Shown piece after piece: positions 25,112-33,792 of a DNA stretch of 41,233 bases. The position numbers and the translations under genes were made by a program. The first letter of the stretch is position 1; the number at the start of each line of letters is the position of its first letter. The stretch covers positions 1 through 41,233 of the forward strand of contig DEIP01000127.1 of assembly GCA_002352605.1 (NCBI GenBank), in the 5' to 3' direction. The notes below the pieces were generated by a model. The model saw only the letters and a program-made list of their open reading frames with translations, had not been told where the DNA came from and did not search any database. Source of the stretch: Desulfobacteraceae bacterium UBA2771 (GTDB lineage: Bacteria > Desulfobacterota > Desulfobacteria > Desulfobacterales > Desulfosarcinaceae).

Positions 25112-25502
25112 GATTGATTATTAAGCATTCTGCGGCTCATTTAGGATTCGTTGATCTAATACTATCCATAGACTGTAAACCCCCGGTTCGTCAACACGTG
25201 GTTGCAATTGGGTTGCGGTGTCCAAAGGGGAGTTGCGTAGATGGTCCCAATTCAAACGTCATCGCCTTTCTGATCATGGGGACCGGACGAGCCGCCGACG
25301 GTTGGAAACGGGTTAAATGTAAGAATTTATGTTGACATCTGTTTCAACAACACTATATTAGCGCACCAGCAAGCTGATCGGTAGTAGAGGGTCCCCCATC
25401 TGGTGTGGTCATTGCCAAATGCGGGATCTTTTTATTTCACCTTAACGCAAAAGACGGAGCGCTTCAACCGGTCAGGCAATGCGCTCACAACCAGAGGGGA
25501 TC
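25112..25502. other. Intergenic region upstream of the EF-G gene
   Basis: A 391-base divergent gap between the hybrid kinase and the EF-G gene. It holds the promoter at 25332-25359. A 73-codon frame (25114-25335) has no ribosome binding site and an unconvincing composition, so I do not call it. No RNA gene or repeat was recognised. Confidence 0.6.
25332..25359 (+). promoter_or_regulatory. Promoter of the EF-G operon
   Basis: TTGACA (25332-25337), 16-base spacer, TATATT (25354-25359): a near-consensus sigma-70 promoter about 143 bases before the EF-G start codon, leaving a long leader. Confidence 0.65.
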
Positions 25503-27590
25503 ATGGCAACACGCATCGACAACATCAGAAACATCGGCATTAGCGCCCATATCGATTCAGGGAAAACCACGCTTACCGAACGGATCCTGTTTTACACCGA
25601 TCGGATCCACGCCATCCACGACGTCAAGGGCAAGGACGGGGTGGGCGCAACCATGGACTCCATGGAGCTTGAGAAAGAGCGGGGGATCACCATCGCCTCC
25701 GCGGCCACCTATTGCGAGTGGAAAAAACATGAGATCAACATTATCGATACACCGGGCCATGTGGATTTTACCATCGAGGTCGAGCGCAGCCTGCGTGTGC
25801 TGGATGGTGCCATTCTCGTTCTCTGTTCGGTGGGTGGGGTACAGAGCCAATCCATCACCGTGGATCAGCAGATGAAACGCTATAAGGTTCCATGCATCGC
25901 GTTTGTCAACAAATGCGACCGCAGCGGCGCCAATCCCTTTCGCGTGATCGCGCAACTCAAGGATAAACTGGGCCACAACGCGGTGGCCATGCAGATTCCC
26001 GTGGGACTCGAAGCCGATCACGAAGGTGTCATCGACCTGGTGACGATGAAGGCGCTCTATTTTGACGGTGATAACGGCCAAACCATCCGTATGGAGGAGA
26101 TCCCGGAAGTCCTTGTGGACTCTGCCGTGGAACAGCGGGAGGCGCTTATTGATGCCGCTTCCCTGTTTTCCGATGAACTGACCGAAGCGGTTCTTGAAGA
26201 GGGACCCGTTACGGAAGCGATGCTCATCGACGCGGTGAGAAAAGGGACCCTGGAGCGGAGACTCACGCCCGTATTCATGGGCTCCGCCTACAAGAACAAA
26301 GCGGTTCAGCCACTTCTGGATGCGGTCACCCGATTGCTGCCCTGCCCGGCGGATGTGGAGAACCAGGCGCTGGATCTGGACCATGACGAGGCCGTGATCA
26401 CGCTGATCTCCGATTCCACCAAGCCGACCGTGTCGTTGGCCTTTAAACTGGAGGATGGTCAATATGGCCAGCTCACCTATATCCGTGTTTACCAGGGAAA
26501 ACTGGCCAAGGGTGACACCGTGGTGAATGTGCGTACCGGCAAAAAGGTTAAGCTCGGCCGTCTGGTGCGTATGCACGCCAACCAGATGGAAGAAATCTCC
26601 GAAATTTCCGCCGGGTACATCGGTGCTCTGTTCGGTGTCGACTGCGCATCGGGTGACACCTTCACCGATTCCAGGGTAAATCTGACCATGACCTCCATGT
26701 ATGTGCCGGATCCGGTGATTTCCCTGGCCATTGTCCCCAAGGATAACAAAGCGGAAATCAATATGTCCAAGGCGTTGAACCGCTTTTCCAAGGAAGATCC
26801 CACCTTCCAGACTTATATGAGCAAAGAGACCGGGGATACGATCATCTCCGGCATGGGTGAGCTTCACTTAGAAGTATATATCGAACGCATGCGTCGGGAG
26901 TACGACGCCGAAGTAACCAGCGGCGCGCCTCGGGTGGCCTACCGGGAAACCATCACGCGCCGGGCCGAGTTCGATTACACCCACAAGAAGCAGACCGGCG
27001 GGTCGGGCCAGTTCGGCCGGGTGGCCGGTTACATGGAGCCGGTTGAAGGCGAAGATTTTGTTTTTGACAACAAAGTGACCGGTGGATCCATACCCACGCC
27101 TTATATTCCGGCTTGTGAGAAGGGCTTCAGAAAGTGCTTGGCCAAAGGGCCCAAAATGGCCTTTCCGGTTACCGGCGTCAAGGTGGTGATAGACGACGGT
27201 GCTTCCCATAGTGTGGACTCGTCTGACATGGCATTTCAGGCTGCCGCTCGGGGGGCTTTTCTGGAGGGTTATATGAAAGCCGCGCCGGTGATTCACGAGC
27301 CGATCATGAAGGTGGCCGTGGAGACCCCAACCGAATTCCAGGGTGGGGTCATGGGCTCGTTGAACCAACGTCGCGGCATGATTGTCGGTTCCCAGGAAGA
27401 GGGGCCCATGTGCGCCATTGAATCTCAGGTGCCTTTGGCTGAGATGTTTGGGTACGCGACGGTGCTTCGTTCCCTGACCCAGGGAAAAGCCCAGTTCACC
27501 ATGGAATTTGCCACCTACCGGCAGGTTCCCCGGAGCATTTCTGAAGATATTGCCAGGAAGCGTCAGGAAGAGAAAAAGAATGTCGCCTGA
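25503..27590 (+). CDS. fusA: Elongation factor G (spdEFG-like paralogue)
   Basis: Protein of 695 residues. GTPase motifs: AHIDSGKTT (G1), ERGITI (G2), DTPGHVDF (G3), NKCDR (G4). Domains II to V are present, ending in LNQRRGMIVGSQ and PLAEMFGYATVLRSLTQGKAQFTMEFA. The segment RVLDGAILVLCSVGGVQSQSITVDQQMKRY is typical of the EF-G found in spirochaetes, planctomycetes and deltaproteobacteria (spdEFG) and of mitochondrial EF-G1. The gene is not in an rpsL-rpsG-fusA-tuf cluster. It could therefore be the main translocase or a paralogue specialised for translocation or ribosome recycling. Start chosen at ATG 25503 (MATRIDNIRNIGI) with AGAGGGGA upstream; an earlier in-frame ATG at 25479 is not needed. 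The next gene follows after 41 bases. Confidence 0.9.
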   Translation: MATRIDNIRNIGISAHIDSGKTTLTERILFYTDRIHAIHDVKGKDGVGATMDSMELEKERGITIASAATYCEWKKHEINIIDTPGHVDFTIEVERSLRVLDGAILVLCSVGGVQSQSITVDQQMKRYKVPCIAFVNKCDRSGANPFRVIAQLKDKLGHNAVAMQIPVGLEADHEGVIDLVTMKALYFDGDNGQTIRMEEIPEVLVDSAVEQREALIDAASLFSDELTEAVLEEGPVTEAMLIDAVRKGTLERRLTPVFMGSAYKNKAVQPLLDAVTRLLPCPADVENQALDLDHDEAVITLISDSTKPTVSLAFKLEDGQYGQLTYIRVYQGKLAKGDTVVNVRTGKKVKLGRLVRMHANQMEEISEISAGYIGALFGVDCASGDTFTDSRVNLTMTSMYVPDPVISLAIVPKDNKAEINMSKALNRFSKEDPTFQTYMSKETGDTIISGMGELHLEVYIERMRREYDAEVTSGAPRVAYRETITRRAEFDYTHKKQTGGSGQFGRVAGYMEPVEGEDFVFDNKVTGGSIPTPYIPACEKGFRKCLAKGPKMAFPVTGVKVVIDDGASHSVDSSDMAFQAAARGAFLEGYMKAAPVIHEPIMKVAVETPTEFQGGVMGSLNQRRGMIVGSQEEGPMCAIESQVPLAEMFGYATVLRSLTQGKAQFTMEFATYRQVPRSISEDIARKRQEEKKNVA

Positions 27591-27631
27591 TCATGGGATC
27601 CTCTTTTTTCCTGTCTCAAAGAAGGAGGCAC

Positions 27632-28528
27632 ATGGGTTCGGTGATCACCACAATTGACACGGACGAATGGAAAAATGCCCGGAAACGGGCGCAGACCCAA
27701 CCATACACGTCCCCGGCCTTATCCGTCGCAGACGAGCATGTCTGTAAAAATCCCCGGGAGGCCAGGGGGCTTCGCAACAAGGCCAGGGTCATTAATTTGA
27801 AAGAGAGGAACTTGGATATGCTGAAAAATGACCTGATCCTCAGAAACCCGCTGAGGTTGATGGACCACGAAAACGAGGCGATTGTTCCGCAAGGGGGGTT
27901 CGGGGCCGTGCTGGCCCGTGCCGGTGTGGGTAAAACCGCCCTGATCGTTCAGGTGGCCCTCAACACCATGCTGCAGCAGAAAAACGTACTCCATGTGAGC
28001 CTCAACGATCCGGTGGATAAGGTGAGCCTGTGGTACCAGGAGGTGCTCAACAGCCTGGCCCATCAGTACCATGTACGGCAGATCAAGGAATTGTGGGAAT
28101 CCATCCAGATGAACCGGTTCATCATGACCTTCAAGGTGGAAGGCTTTAGTGTGCCCAAACTGGAGGAGCGGGTCAAGGATCTCAAGGAACGGCAGATATT
28201 CGACCCCCATATGGTGATCATCGATGGCCTGCCCTTTGATGAGCGCCTGAGAACACCGCTGGCGGGCCTCAAGGCCTTCTCCGAAAACCATCGCCTGCAC
28301 CTGTGGTTTACCGTAACCACGCATCGGCACGAAGAGCCGGGCATGGACGGCCTGCCGGTTCAGCTGGCATCTGTTGCCGACCTGTTCGATGCCGCTATCC
28401 AGCTTCAGCCGGAAGGAAAGAAGATTCATATCCGCCGCTTAAAAGGCGGTCCTGAAGGTGAAACGATCTGTGACCAGCTGCTGGATCCGTCAACCATGCT
28501 GATTCAGGATCCGAAAGAGGGCCGATAA
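27632..28528 (+). CDS. RecA/KaiC-like P-loop ATPase of unknown function
   Basis: Protein of 298 residues, start ATG 27632 with AAGGAGG upstream. The N-terminal third is basic and probably unstructured (residues 1-60). A Walker A motif ARAGVGKTAL lies near residues 95-104, inside GGFGAVLARAGVGKTALIVQV, and a Walker B MVIIDGLP near residue 192. The fold pattern (strand-loop-helix, then HVSLNDPVDK) is that of RecA/KaiC/DnaB-type ATPases, but I see no DNA-binding or signature motif that names it. It is co-directional with the EF-G gene and is closed by a strong terminator, so the two are probably cotranscribed. I do not assign a function; a link to translation or regulation is only suggested by position. 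Confidence 0.75.
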   Translation: MGSVITTIDTDEWKNARKRAQTQPYTSPALSVADEHVCKNPREARGLRNKARVINLKERNLDMLKNDLILRNPLRLMDHENEAIVPQGGFGAVLARAGVGKTALIVQVALNTMLQQKNVLHVSLNDPVDKVSLWYQEVLNSLAHQYHVRQIKELWESIQMNRFIMTFKVEGFSVPKLEERVKDLKERQIFDPHMVIIDGLPFDERLRTPLAGLKAFSENHRLHLWFTVTTHRHEEPGMDGLPVQLASVADLFDAAIQLQPEGKKIHIRRLKGGPEGETICDQLLDPSTMLIQDPKEGR

Positions 28529-28546
28529 CGGTCCGATTGGAAATTG

Positions 28547-28589
28547 AAAGCCGGTCGCGATGCCTGTGGGATCGCGACCGGCTTTTTTT
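28547..28589 (+). terminator. Rho-independent terminator
   Basis: AAAGCCGGTCGCGAT pairs with ATCGCGACCGGCTTT across a 9-base loop, and the stem ends in a run of seven T (28583-28589). It closes the EF-G/ATPase operon. Because the left arm starts with AAA, it may also act weakly for the convergent minus-strand gene at 28655. Confidence 0.9.
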
Positions 28590-28654
28590 ATCGATTAAGC
28601 CCGCCCTCAGACGGTGCGGTGGGCGCCGTTCTCCGGCCTCGGTCCCGTGTCCTT

Positions 28655-30865
28655 TCAGTCGGTCTTTGACCCCGGCGGTGCTTCAACCGGTGTCGTTACC
28701 TGTGGGGGCCATTTTCGAATGTGATTACAAAAATTGCCGATGATTCGATATACGCGTTCGGCGCCTGCTCCCAGCAGAATACCGTGGCGCTGGAAATTAA
28801 ACAACACCAGCTGCTTATCCGTCGATCCTATCAGTTTAAATATTTTTTCGGTGCCTGAGGGATTGACCACCGGATCCCCCTGTGACTGGACGACCAGGGC
28901 CGGTGCCGTAATCCGGGGTAGTCTTGGCTCCAATGACGACATGAGTCGATCCAGTTCGCGAATCCCGGAGATGGGATTTTTGAAATAATTGATCTGCGGG
29001 TTCTCCGGCTGGTTATCCACAAATGTCTTTTTGGCATCGTCCAGGTGAATCCGCGACATGAAGCGGTTCCACACATCCACGGCAGGAACGAAACGGGCAG
29101 ATACATCCTGCAGCTGCAGCGGGGTGGAGACAGCAAACACGCCTTCCACTGCGGGCACCCGTTGGGCCAGATCCAGAGCCAGGCCGGCACCGGCTGAAAA
29201 CCCGCCGGCGATCACCCGCCGGCACAGGTTGCCGAGGACGGCATAGCCGGCATCCATGGAATCGATCCAATCCTGAAAGGTGCAGGCGGCCAGGTCCTCC
29301 GGGGCGGTGCCGTGTCCCTTCATACGGGGAGCGTATACCCAGAATCCCATTTTTCCAAGGTGTTCAGCCAGCCCTCTAACTTCCGCCGGTGCTGCCATGT
29401 ACCCGTGGGCCAGGACGACCCCCACCCGGCGGCGGTCCCCTTTGATCAGAAAGGGTCGACCCACACTGCGGGGCTTGGCGGTTTCAAAACCGGCAAACGC
29501 GTCATAATCACGGTCGAAATCATCCAATGCGCGTTTGATGAGATAGCGGGCAACCTTGCGCTTCAGCCAGAATCCGGGTTGCCAGCAAAGGCGTGAGATG
29601 CGGCGCTGCAGCCGCGTCAGCGGCTCCACTTCGTTGGCGCTTACCGCGATGGGGTTTTCGATTCGGGATCGATCAAAATTGAAGATCGTGGCCAGGCGGT
29701 CGGCATCCTTTTCAAGAACGGGTCCGTCGGCGGCCAGCACGCCTTTTTCTACGGCGATCTCTACGAACTCACTGTATTTGTGGTAACGGTCGTCGGTGAG
29801 CAGGTGCACCTGGTCCTTGTCGAAGCTGTTGTGCAGATAAACATGGTCTGAACCGTTATTTATTTGTGAGGCCAGAAACACCCGTCGTTTCAGATTCGCT
29901 TTGTTGATGCGGCGGGTCGGCGATTTTTTGAGGCAGGCGGCGAACAGATGATCGTGATTGACCGTGGTCATCCGATAGATGGCAGCCATGTATTGTTGCA
30001 TGATTTTCAGCGCTTCCCGCCGCATGATCTTATAGGAGGGGATTCGGTCATCGAAGCCGATGGGCGCCGAAGATCGAATGTCGCACTGGATTGCCCGGCA
30101 GGAGAGGCTCGCGGTGATTTCAATGGGATCGCCGAAGCGTATGTCGATATCTACCCCGGAGAGCAGCATGGCGCCTTCGGTCATGATCTCTTCGGCCACG
30201 CGTTCCGGCAGATCGTCCACCAAACGTTCGGCCAGGCGGCTCAAGGCGTTGTCCCGTGCCCGCATCGGGTAATAGGTGAGGTTCACCGGCACGATGCAGG
30301 TGGGCTTCCGGCTGATGCTGTCCACGGAGGGCAACTGGAACCGGTTTGCAAGCTGTTGGGCTTCTTCGGGGCATGACCGGGCCATCTCCGACATTCGTTG
30401 GCGGTAGAATTCGGTTCTCAAGGCCAGGGTGGCAGCGCCGCTGTGGGGCGGGTGTTTGCCGCCGGCGTAGGAGATCATGAACCGCCCTTTTTCCATGATC
30501 TGTTTATTTTTGACCATGCGGCCTTCTGGAAATATGATCCAGCAGGCCTCGGCGGTGAGCAGGGTTTTAACCATCAGCAGGTCCCGGTCCGGCGCTTGGG
30601 TGGAAACGGAGCCCATCTGCTCCAGATACCGTCCGAATTTTCCCACAAACAACTCTGAGGCGGCCAGTGACCATACCGGTCTCCCGGTCAGCCGATGCAG
30701 ATGGTAAGGCAGAAAAACGGTCTCGATTCGCGTGAAATGATTCACCACGAAGATGGTCGGGCCGTTGGGTAGATTTTCTGCACCGTGGATGTTCAGACGG
30801 GCACGGGTGAGACCGGTGATGGTTTTAATGGCCAGTCCGGTGGTGCGGTATGCGAAATGGTTCAT
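28655..30865 (-). CDS. Fusion: PlsC-like acyltransferase plus alpha/beta-hydrolase (lipase)
   Basis: Protein of 736 residues with two catalytic domains. The N-terminal half is a PlsC-like glycerolipid acyltransferase: NHFTRIE at residues 42-48 has His43 and, where the HX4D motif needs aspartate, Glu48; IFPEGR lies at 111-116 (FPEG block). The C-terminal third is an alpha/beta hydrolase: VLAHGYMAAP oxyanion region, GFSAG with nucleophile Ser557, QGDPVV acid and RHGI histidine, as in monoacylglycerol lipases and carboxylesterases. A linker of about 130 residues joins them. Such a chain could deacylate and reacylate the same lipid. The start is ATG 30863-30865. No transmembrane segment is obvious, though the N-terminal helix (about 5-25) may associate with membrane. 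Function is inferred; not a standard plsC. Confidence 0.82.
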   Translation of the reverse strand: MNHFAYRTTGLAIKTITGLTRARLNIHGAENLPNGPTIFVVNHFTRIETVFLPYHLHRLTGRPVWSLAASELFVGKFGRYLEQMGSVSTQAPDRDLLMVKTLLTAEACWIIFPEGRMVKNKQIMEKGRFMISYAGGKHPPHSGAATLALRTEFYRQRMSEMARSCPEEAQQLANRFQLPSVDSISRKPTCIVPVNLTYYPMRARDNALSRLAERLVDDLPERVAEEIMTEGAMLLSGVDIDIRFGDPIEITASLSCRAIQCDIRSSAPIGFDDRIPSYKIMRREALKIMQQYMAAIYRMTTVNHDHLFAACLKKSPTRRINKANLKRRVFLASQINNGSDHVYLHNSFDKDQVHLLTDDRYHKYSEFVEIAVEKGVLAADGPVLEKDADRLATIFNFDRSRIENPIAVSANEVEPLTRLQRRISRLCWQPGFWLKRKVARYLIKRALDDFDRDYDAFAGFETAKPRSVGRPFLIKGDRRRVGVVLAHGYMAAPAEVRGLAEHLGKMGFWVYAPRMKGHGTAPEDLAACTFQDWIDSMDAGYAVLGNLCRRVIAGGFSAGAGLALDLAQRVPAVEGVFAVSTPLQLQDVSARFVPAVDVWNRFMSRIHLDDAKKTFVDNQPENPQINYFKNPISGIRELDRLMSSLEPRLPRITAPALVVQSQGDPVVNPSGTEKIFKLIGSTDKQLVLFNFQRHGILLGAGAERVYRIIGNFCNHIRKWPPQVTTPVEAPPGSKTD

Positions 30866-30907
30866 CGATCAATTCAGGTCGAAATATATGGACGTGTATT
30901 CATGTGG

Positions 30908-30936
30908 TTGACACCGCTTCATCTAACTATTAGATT
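30908..30936 (+). promoter_or_regulatory. Promoter of the ferredoxin-mnmA-mtaB operon
   Basis: TTGACA (30908-30913), 17-base spacer, TAGATT (30931-30936). A direct repeat ACACCGCTT occurs at 30911-30919 and 30937-30945, spaced 26 bases, so it covers the -35 box and the start of the transcript. A regulator could bind there; that is inference. Confidence 0.6.
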
Positions 30937-30981
30937 ACACCGCTTGGACTTAAAAATAAAGGGAATTTAAGGAGACGACAG

Positions 30982-31410
30982 GTGTATTCGAAAATACTCA
31001 AACTGCGCTTTCCCGTGACGGAAGTTCAGAAACCGCTGGTCTGCAAACTGGCCCTGGAATACGGTCTGATGTTCAACATCCTTAATGCAGGTATCCTTCC
31101 GCGCAAGGAGGGCTTTATGGTGCTGGAGGTCTCCGGCAGCAAAAAGAGCTATAAAGAGGGGGTCAACTACCTGAAACGCCAGGGGGTAGATGTGCAAAAC
31201 GCCTCCCAGGAGATCAAACGTAACGAGAAAAAATGCACCCACTGCGGATCCTGCACGGCTGTGTGTCCCACCGGCGCCCTGTCCGTCAAACGACCGGAGA
31301 TGGTGGTGGAATTTGATCAGCAGAAATGCAGCGTTTGTAAACTATGCGTCACCGCATGCCCGCCGCGGGCCATGGAAGTGCGTCCCACCAAGCAGCTCTT
31401 TTTTAAATGA
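30982..31410 (+). CDS. NIL-domain protein with two [4Fe-4S] ferredoxin motifs
   Basis: Protein of 142 residues. Residues 1-75 match the NIL domain, a small ligand-binding fold first described beside methionine ABC transporters. Residues 85-95 carry C-x2-C-x2-C-x3-C-P, and 116-126 repeat the same spacing, so two [4Fe-4S] clusters are expected. Homologous NIL-ferredoxins in methanogens take part in sulfide-dependent homocysteine formation, so a role in sulfur or electron delivery is plausible. The start is GTG with AAGGAGA upstream. The stop overlaps the mnmA start by 4 bases (ATGA), the clearest hint that this ferredoxin serves MnmA. Confidence 0.85.
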   Translation: MYSKILKLRFPVTEVQKPLVCKLALEYGLMFNILNAGILPRKEGFMVLEVSGSKKSYKEGVNYLKRQGVDVQNASQEIKRNEKKCTHCGSCTAVCPTGALSVKRPEMVVEFDQQKCSVCKLCVTACPPRAMEVRPTKQLFFK

Positions 31411-32456
31411 CAGACACCATTGCCATTGCCGTATCCGGCGGCGTTGATTCTCTGGTTTGCGCCTATCTGCTCAAACAGCAGGGGCACGACATTTTCGGCG
31501 TCCATTTTCTCACCGGTTTTGAAAAATCAGCCGAACCGGGATGGAAAGAGGTCCGCCGTCTCTTCAGGAAAATGGATATTCCGGTTGTTATCATCGATCT
31601 GAAGATACCGTTCAAGGCCGAGGTCGTGGATTATTTCACCGCCGCCTACCAGGATGGAAAAACGCCCAACCCGTGTCTGGTTTGTAATCCGACGATCAAG
31701 TTCGGTGCGCTGCTGGCCGAGGTACGCCGATTGGGTGCCTCCCGTCTGGCCACCGGTCATTATGCTCGGGTGGAAGCGGATCAGGAGGGGCGATATCGGC
31801 TGTGCAAGGGCCTGGACAAAGACAAGGACCAATCCTATTTTCTTTCCCGCCTCACACAGGATCAACTGGCCCGTGCCTGTTTCCCTTTGGGGATATGGAC
31901 CAAAGAAAAAGTCAAGGCGTTGGCTGCAGAAAAGGGGCTGCAGCCGGTGAGCGCAAAAGAGAGCCAGGATGTGTGCTTCATCAAGGATGTCCACTATGCT
32001 GAGTTTCTCATCCGGAGCAACAACATCTGCAAGCAGTCGGGAGATATCGTGGACGCCGCCGGGAATCGGGTGGGCTGCCACGACGGGCTGCACCGATATA
32101 CCGTGGGTCAGCGTCGCGGCATCAACTGTCCGGCCGGCCAAGCCTATTACGTCGTGCGGATCGATATCCGACACAACCGCCTGGTGGTGGGGTCCAAAGC
32201 GGACCTGTGTACCCAAAGCTGTCGGGTGACGGATATGAATTGGATTATCGCCTTGCCCGAAAACCCCATCTTGGCCGATACGCGAATTCGATACCGTCAC
32301 CGGGCCGTGGTGTCGATGGTGTCGCCCGTTGGGCATGATGGTGCCGTGGTTCGATTCGAGCAGGCCCAGACTGCCGTCGCACCGGGGCAGGGGGCGGTTT
32401 TTTATCGCGGCGATGAGGTCATCGGTGGCGGGTGGATCGTTGGGACCACAAGATAA
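31407..32456 (+). CDS. mnmA: tRNA-uridine 2-sulfurtransferase MnmA
   Basis: Protein of 349 residues that puts the 2-thio group on U34 of Lys, Glu and Gln tRNAs. The PP-loop SGGVDS at residues 10-15 activates the uridine with ATP. Conserved parts include TPNPCLVCNPTIKFG, ATGHYARV, DKDQSYFL and SQDVCFIKD. The cysteines are Cys90 and Cys93 (CxxC) and Cys190. E. coli MnmA has DxxC at the first position and uses a persulfide; the CxxC-plus-Cys pattern belongs to the type shown in Thermus to need a [4Fe-4S] cluster. The gene overlaps the ferredoxin gene by 4 bases and mtaB begins one base after it ends. Confidence 0.95.
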   Translation: MTDTIAIAVSGGVDSLVCAYLLKQQGHDIFGVHFLTGFEKSAEPGWKEVRRLFRKMDIPVVIIDLKIPFKAEVVDYFTAAYQDGKTPNPCLVCNPTIKFGALLAEVRRLGASRLATGHYARVEADQEGRYRLCKGLDKDKDQSYFLSRLTQDQLARACFPLGIWTKEKVKALAAEKGLQPVSAKESQDVCFIKDVHYAEFLIRSNNICKQSGDIVDAAGNRVGCHDGLHRYTVGQRRGINCPAGQAYYVVRIDIRHNRLVVGSKADLCTQSCRVTDMNWIIALPENPILADTRIRYRHRAVVSMVSPVGHDGAVVRFEQAQTAVAPGQGAVFYRGDEVIGGGWIVGTTR

Positions 32457-32457
32457 A

Positions 32458-33792
32458 ATGAAGAAAATCGTTATTAAAACGCTGGGCTGCAAGGTCAACC
32501 AGTGCGAATCCGAGGCTATCGGAAATGCACTGGTGGAATCGGAACAGGGCTTTTCGGCCGTTGGCGATGGCATGGCCGATGTGGTCATTGTCAATACCTG
32601 CACGGTGACCCGTAAGGCCGCCATGCAGAGCCGTCAGGCAGTCCGCCGGGCCATCCGGGACAATCCCGATGCCCGCATCGTGGTTACCGGCTGCCATGCT
32701 CAGATCGCACCGGCGGAACTGGCCGCCATCGATGGCGTTGACCGGGTCGTCGACAATCGGGACAAACACCGGATACCCCAGCAGATCCTTGCCGATTTGT
32801 CCGGATACGCCGTCCCTGAGGCACGGGCAACATGCCCGGACGTCACCGGTGCCGATCAATTTGCCGTGTTGCCCGCGATCGCCCACGGCGGCCGAACGCG
32901 TCCGTTTTTGAAAATACAGGACGGCTGCAACGCCTATTGTACCTATTGTATCGTTCCCCACGCCCGGGGAAGAAGCCGCAGCCTGCCCATGGACCAGGTG
33001 TTGGCCCAGATCGAACAGCTGGGACGGCTGGGATACCGGGAGGTGGTGCTGACGGGCATTCACATCGGCTGCTACGGCCGCGACCTGGTACCGGTTACCG
33101 GGCTGTATGATCTGCTGTGCCGCATCCGGGATGCCGGTGCCATCGATCGGGTTCGTGTCAGTTCCATAGAACCGGCGGAACTATCCGACGATATCATCTG
33201 CCTGGCGGTTGCCGGTGAAGATGTCGTCGGTCGGCTCTGCCCGCACTTTCATATCCCTTTGCAGAGCGGCGACGATGGGATCTTAAAGCGGATGCACCGC
33301 CCCTATCGCAGCGACTTTTTTAAGGATCTGGTCCAAACCGTCATCGGTCGGTTGCCCGATGCCGCTGTTGGTGTGGACACCATCATCGGTTTTCCAGGTG
33401 AGACGAATGACGCCTTTGAAAATACCTACGCCTTGATTCGGTCACTGCCCGTGGCCTATCTGCATGTGTTCCCTTTTTCCGCGCGTGAAGGGACGCCCGC
33501 CTTTTCATTTAAGGACCAGGTTCCACCATCGGTGATTAAGCAGCGCTGCCGACGGATGCGCCGCTTGGGTGCAGATCAGCGACGGGCATTCTATGGTCGC
33601 CGCGTCGGAAGAACAGCCGTCGTCCTGGTTGAAGAGACCCGGGACAGGACCGATGGACGCTTGAAAGGATTGACCGATAACTATCTCCCCGTGCACTTCG
33701 ACGGGCCGGATGACTTTTACAATACCTTCCAGAAGGTTGAGGTTCGGCAGCTTTCATCCGATGGGGTGCCGGGTGGGATTGTAATTCCGTGA
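32458..33792 (+). CDS. mtaB: tRNA t6A37 methylthiotransferase MtaB
   Basis: Radical-SAM methylthiotransferase of 444 residues. The N-terminal UPF0004 domain carries three cluster cysteines beginning with Cys11 in TLGCKVNQCES, then one in NTCTVT and one in VTGCHAQ. The radical-SAM motif CNAYCTYC sits near residue 160. The C-terminal TRAM-like region is present. LGCKVNQ.ES distinguishes MtaB from MiaB and RimO. It converts t6A37 to ms2t6A37 in tRNAs reading ANN codons and needs low-potential electrons. Start ATG 32458, one base after the mnmA stop. The last four bases overlap a GTG that begins a broken MFS gene. Confidence 0.92.
   Translation: MKKIVIKTLGCKVNQCESEAIGNALVESEQGFSAVGDGMADVVIVNTCTVTRKAAMQSRQAVRRAIRDNPDARIVVTGCHAQIAPAELAAIDGVDRVVDNRDKHRIPQQILADLSGYAVPEARATCPDVTGADQFAVLPAIAHGGRTRPFLKIQDGCNAYCTYCIVPHARGRSRSLPMDQVLAQIEQLGRLGYREVVLTGIHIGCYGRDLVPVTGLYDLLCRIRDAGAIDRVRVSSIEPAELSDDIICLAVAGEDVVGRLCPHFHIPLQSGDDGILKRMHRPYRSDFFKDLVQTVIGRLPDAAVGVDTIIGFPGETNDAFENTYALIRSLPVAYLHVFPFSAREGTPAFSFKDQVPPSVIKQRCRRMRRLGADQRRAFYGRRVGRTAVVLVEETRDRTDGRLKGLTDNYLPVHFDGPDDFYNTFQKVEVRQLSSDGVPGGIVIP

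Noticed and set aside
25114..25335. 73-codon frame upstream of the EF-G gene
   Set aside because: No ribosome binding site, overlaps the promoter region, unconvincing amino-acid pattern.
25557..26867. 436-codon minus-strand frame opposite the EF-G gene
   Set aside because: Antisense shadow of EF-G; rich in His and Gly as expected for such shadows.
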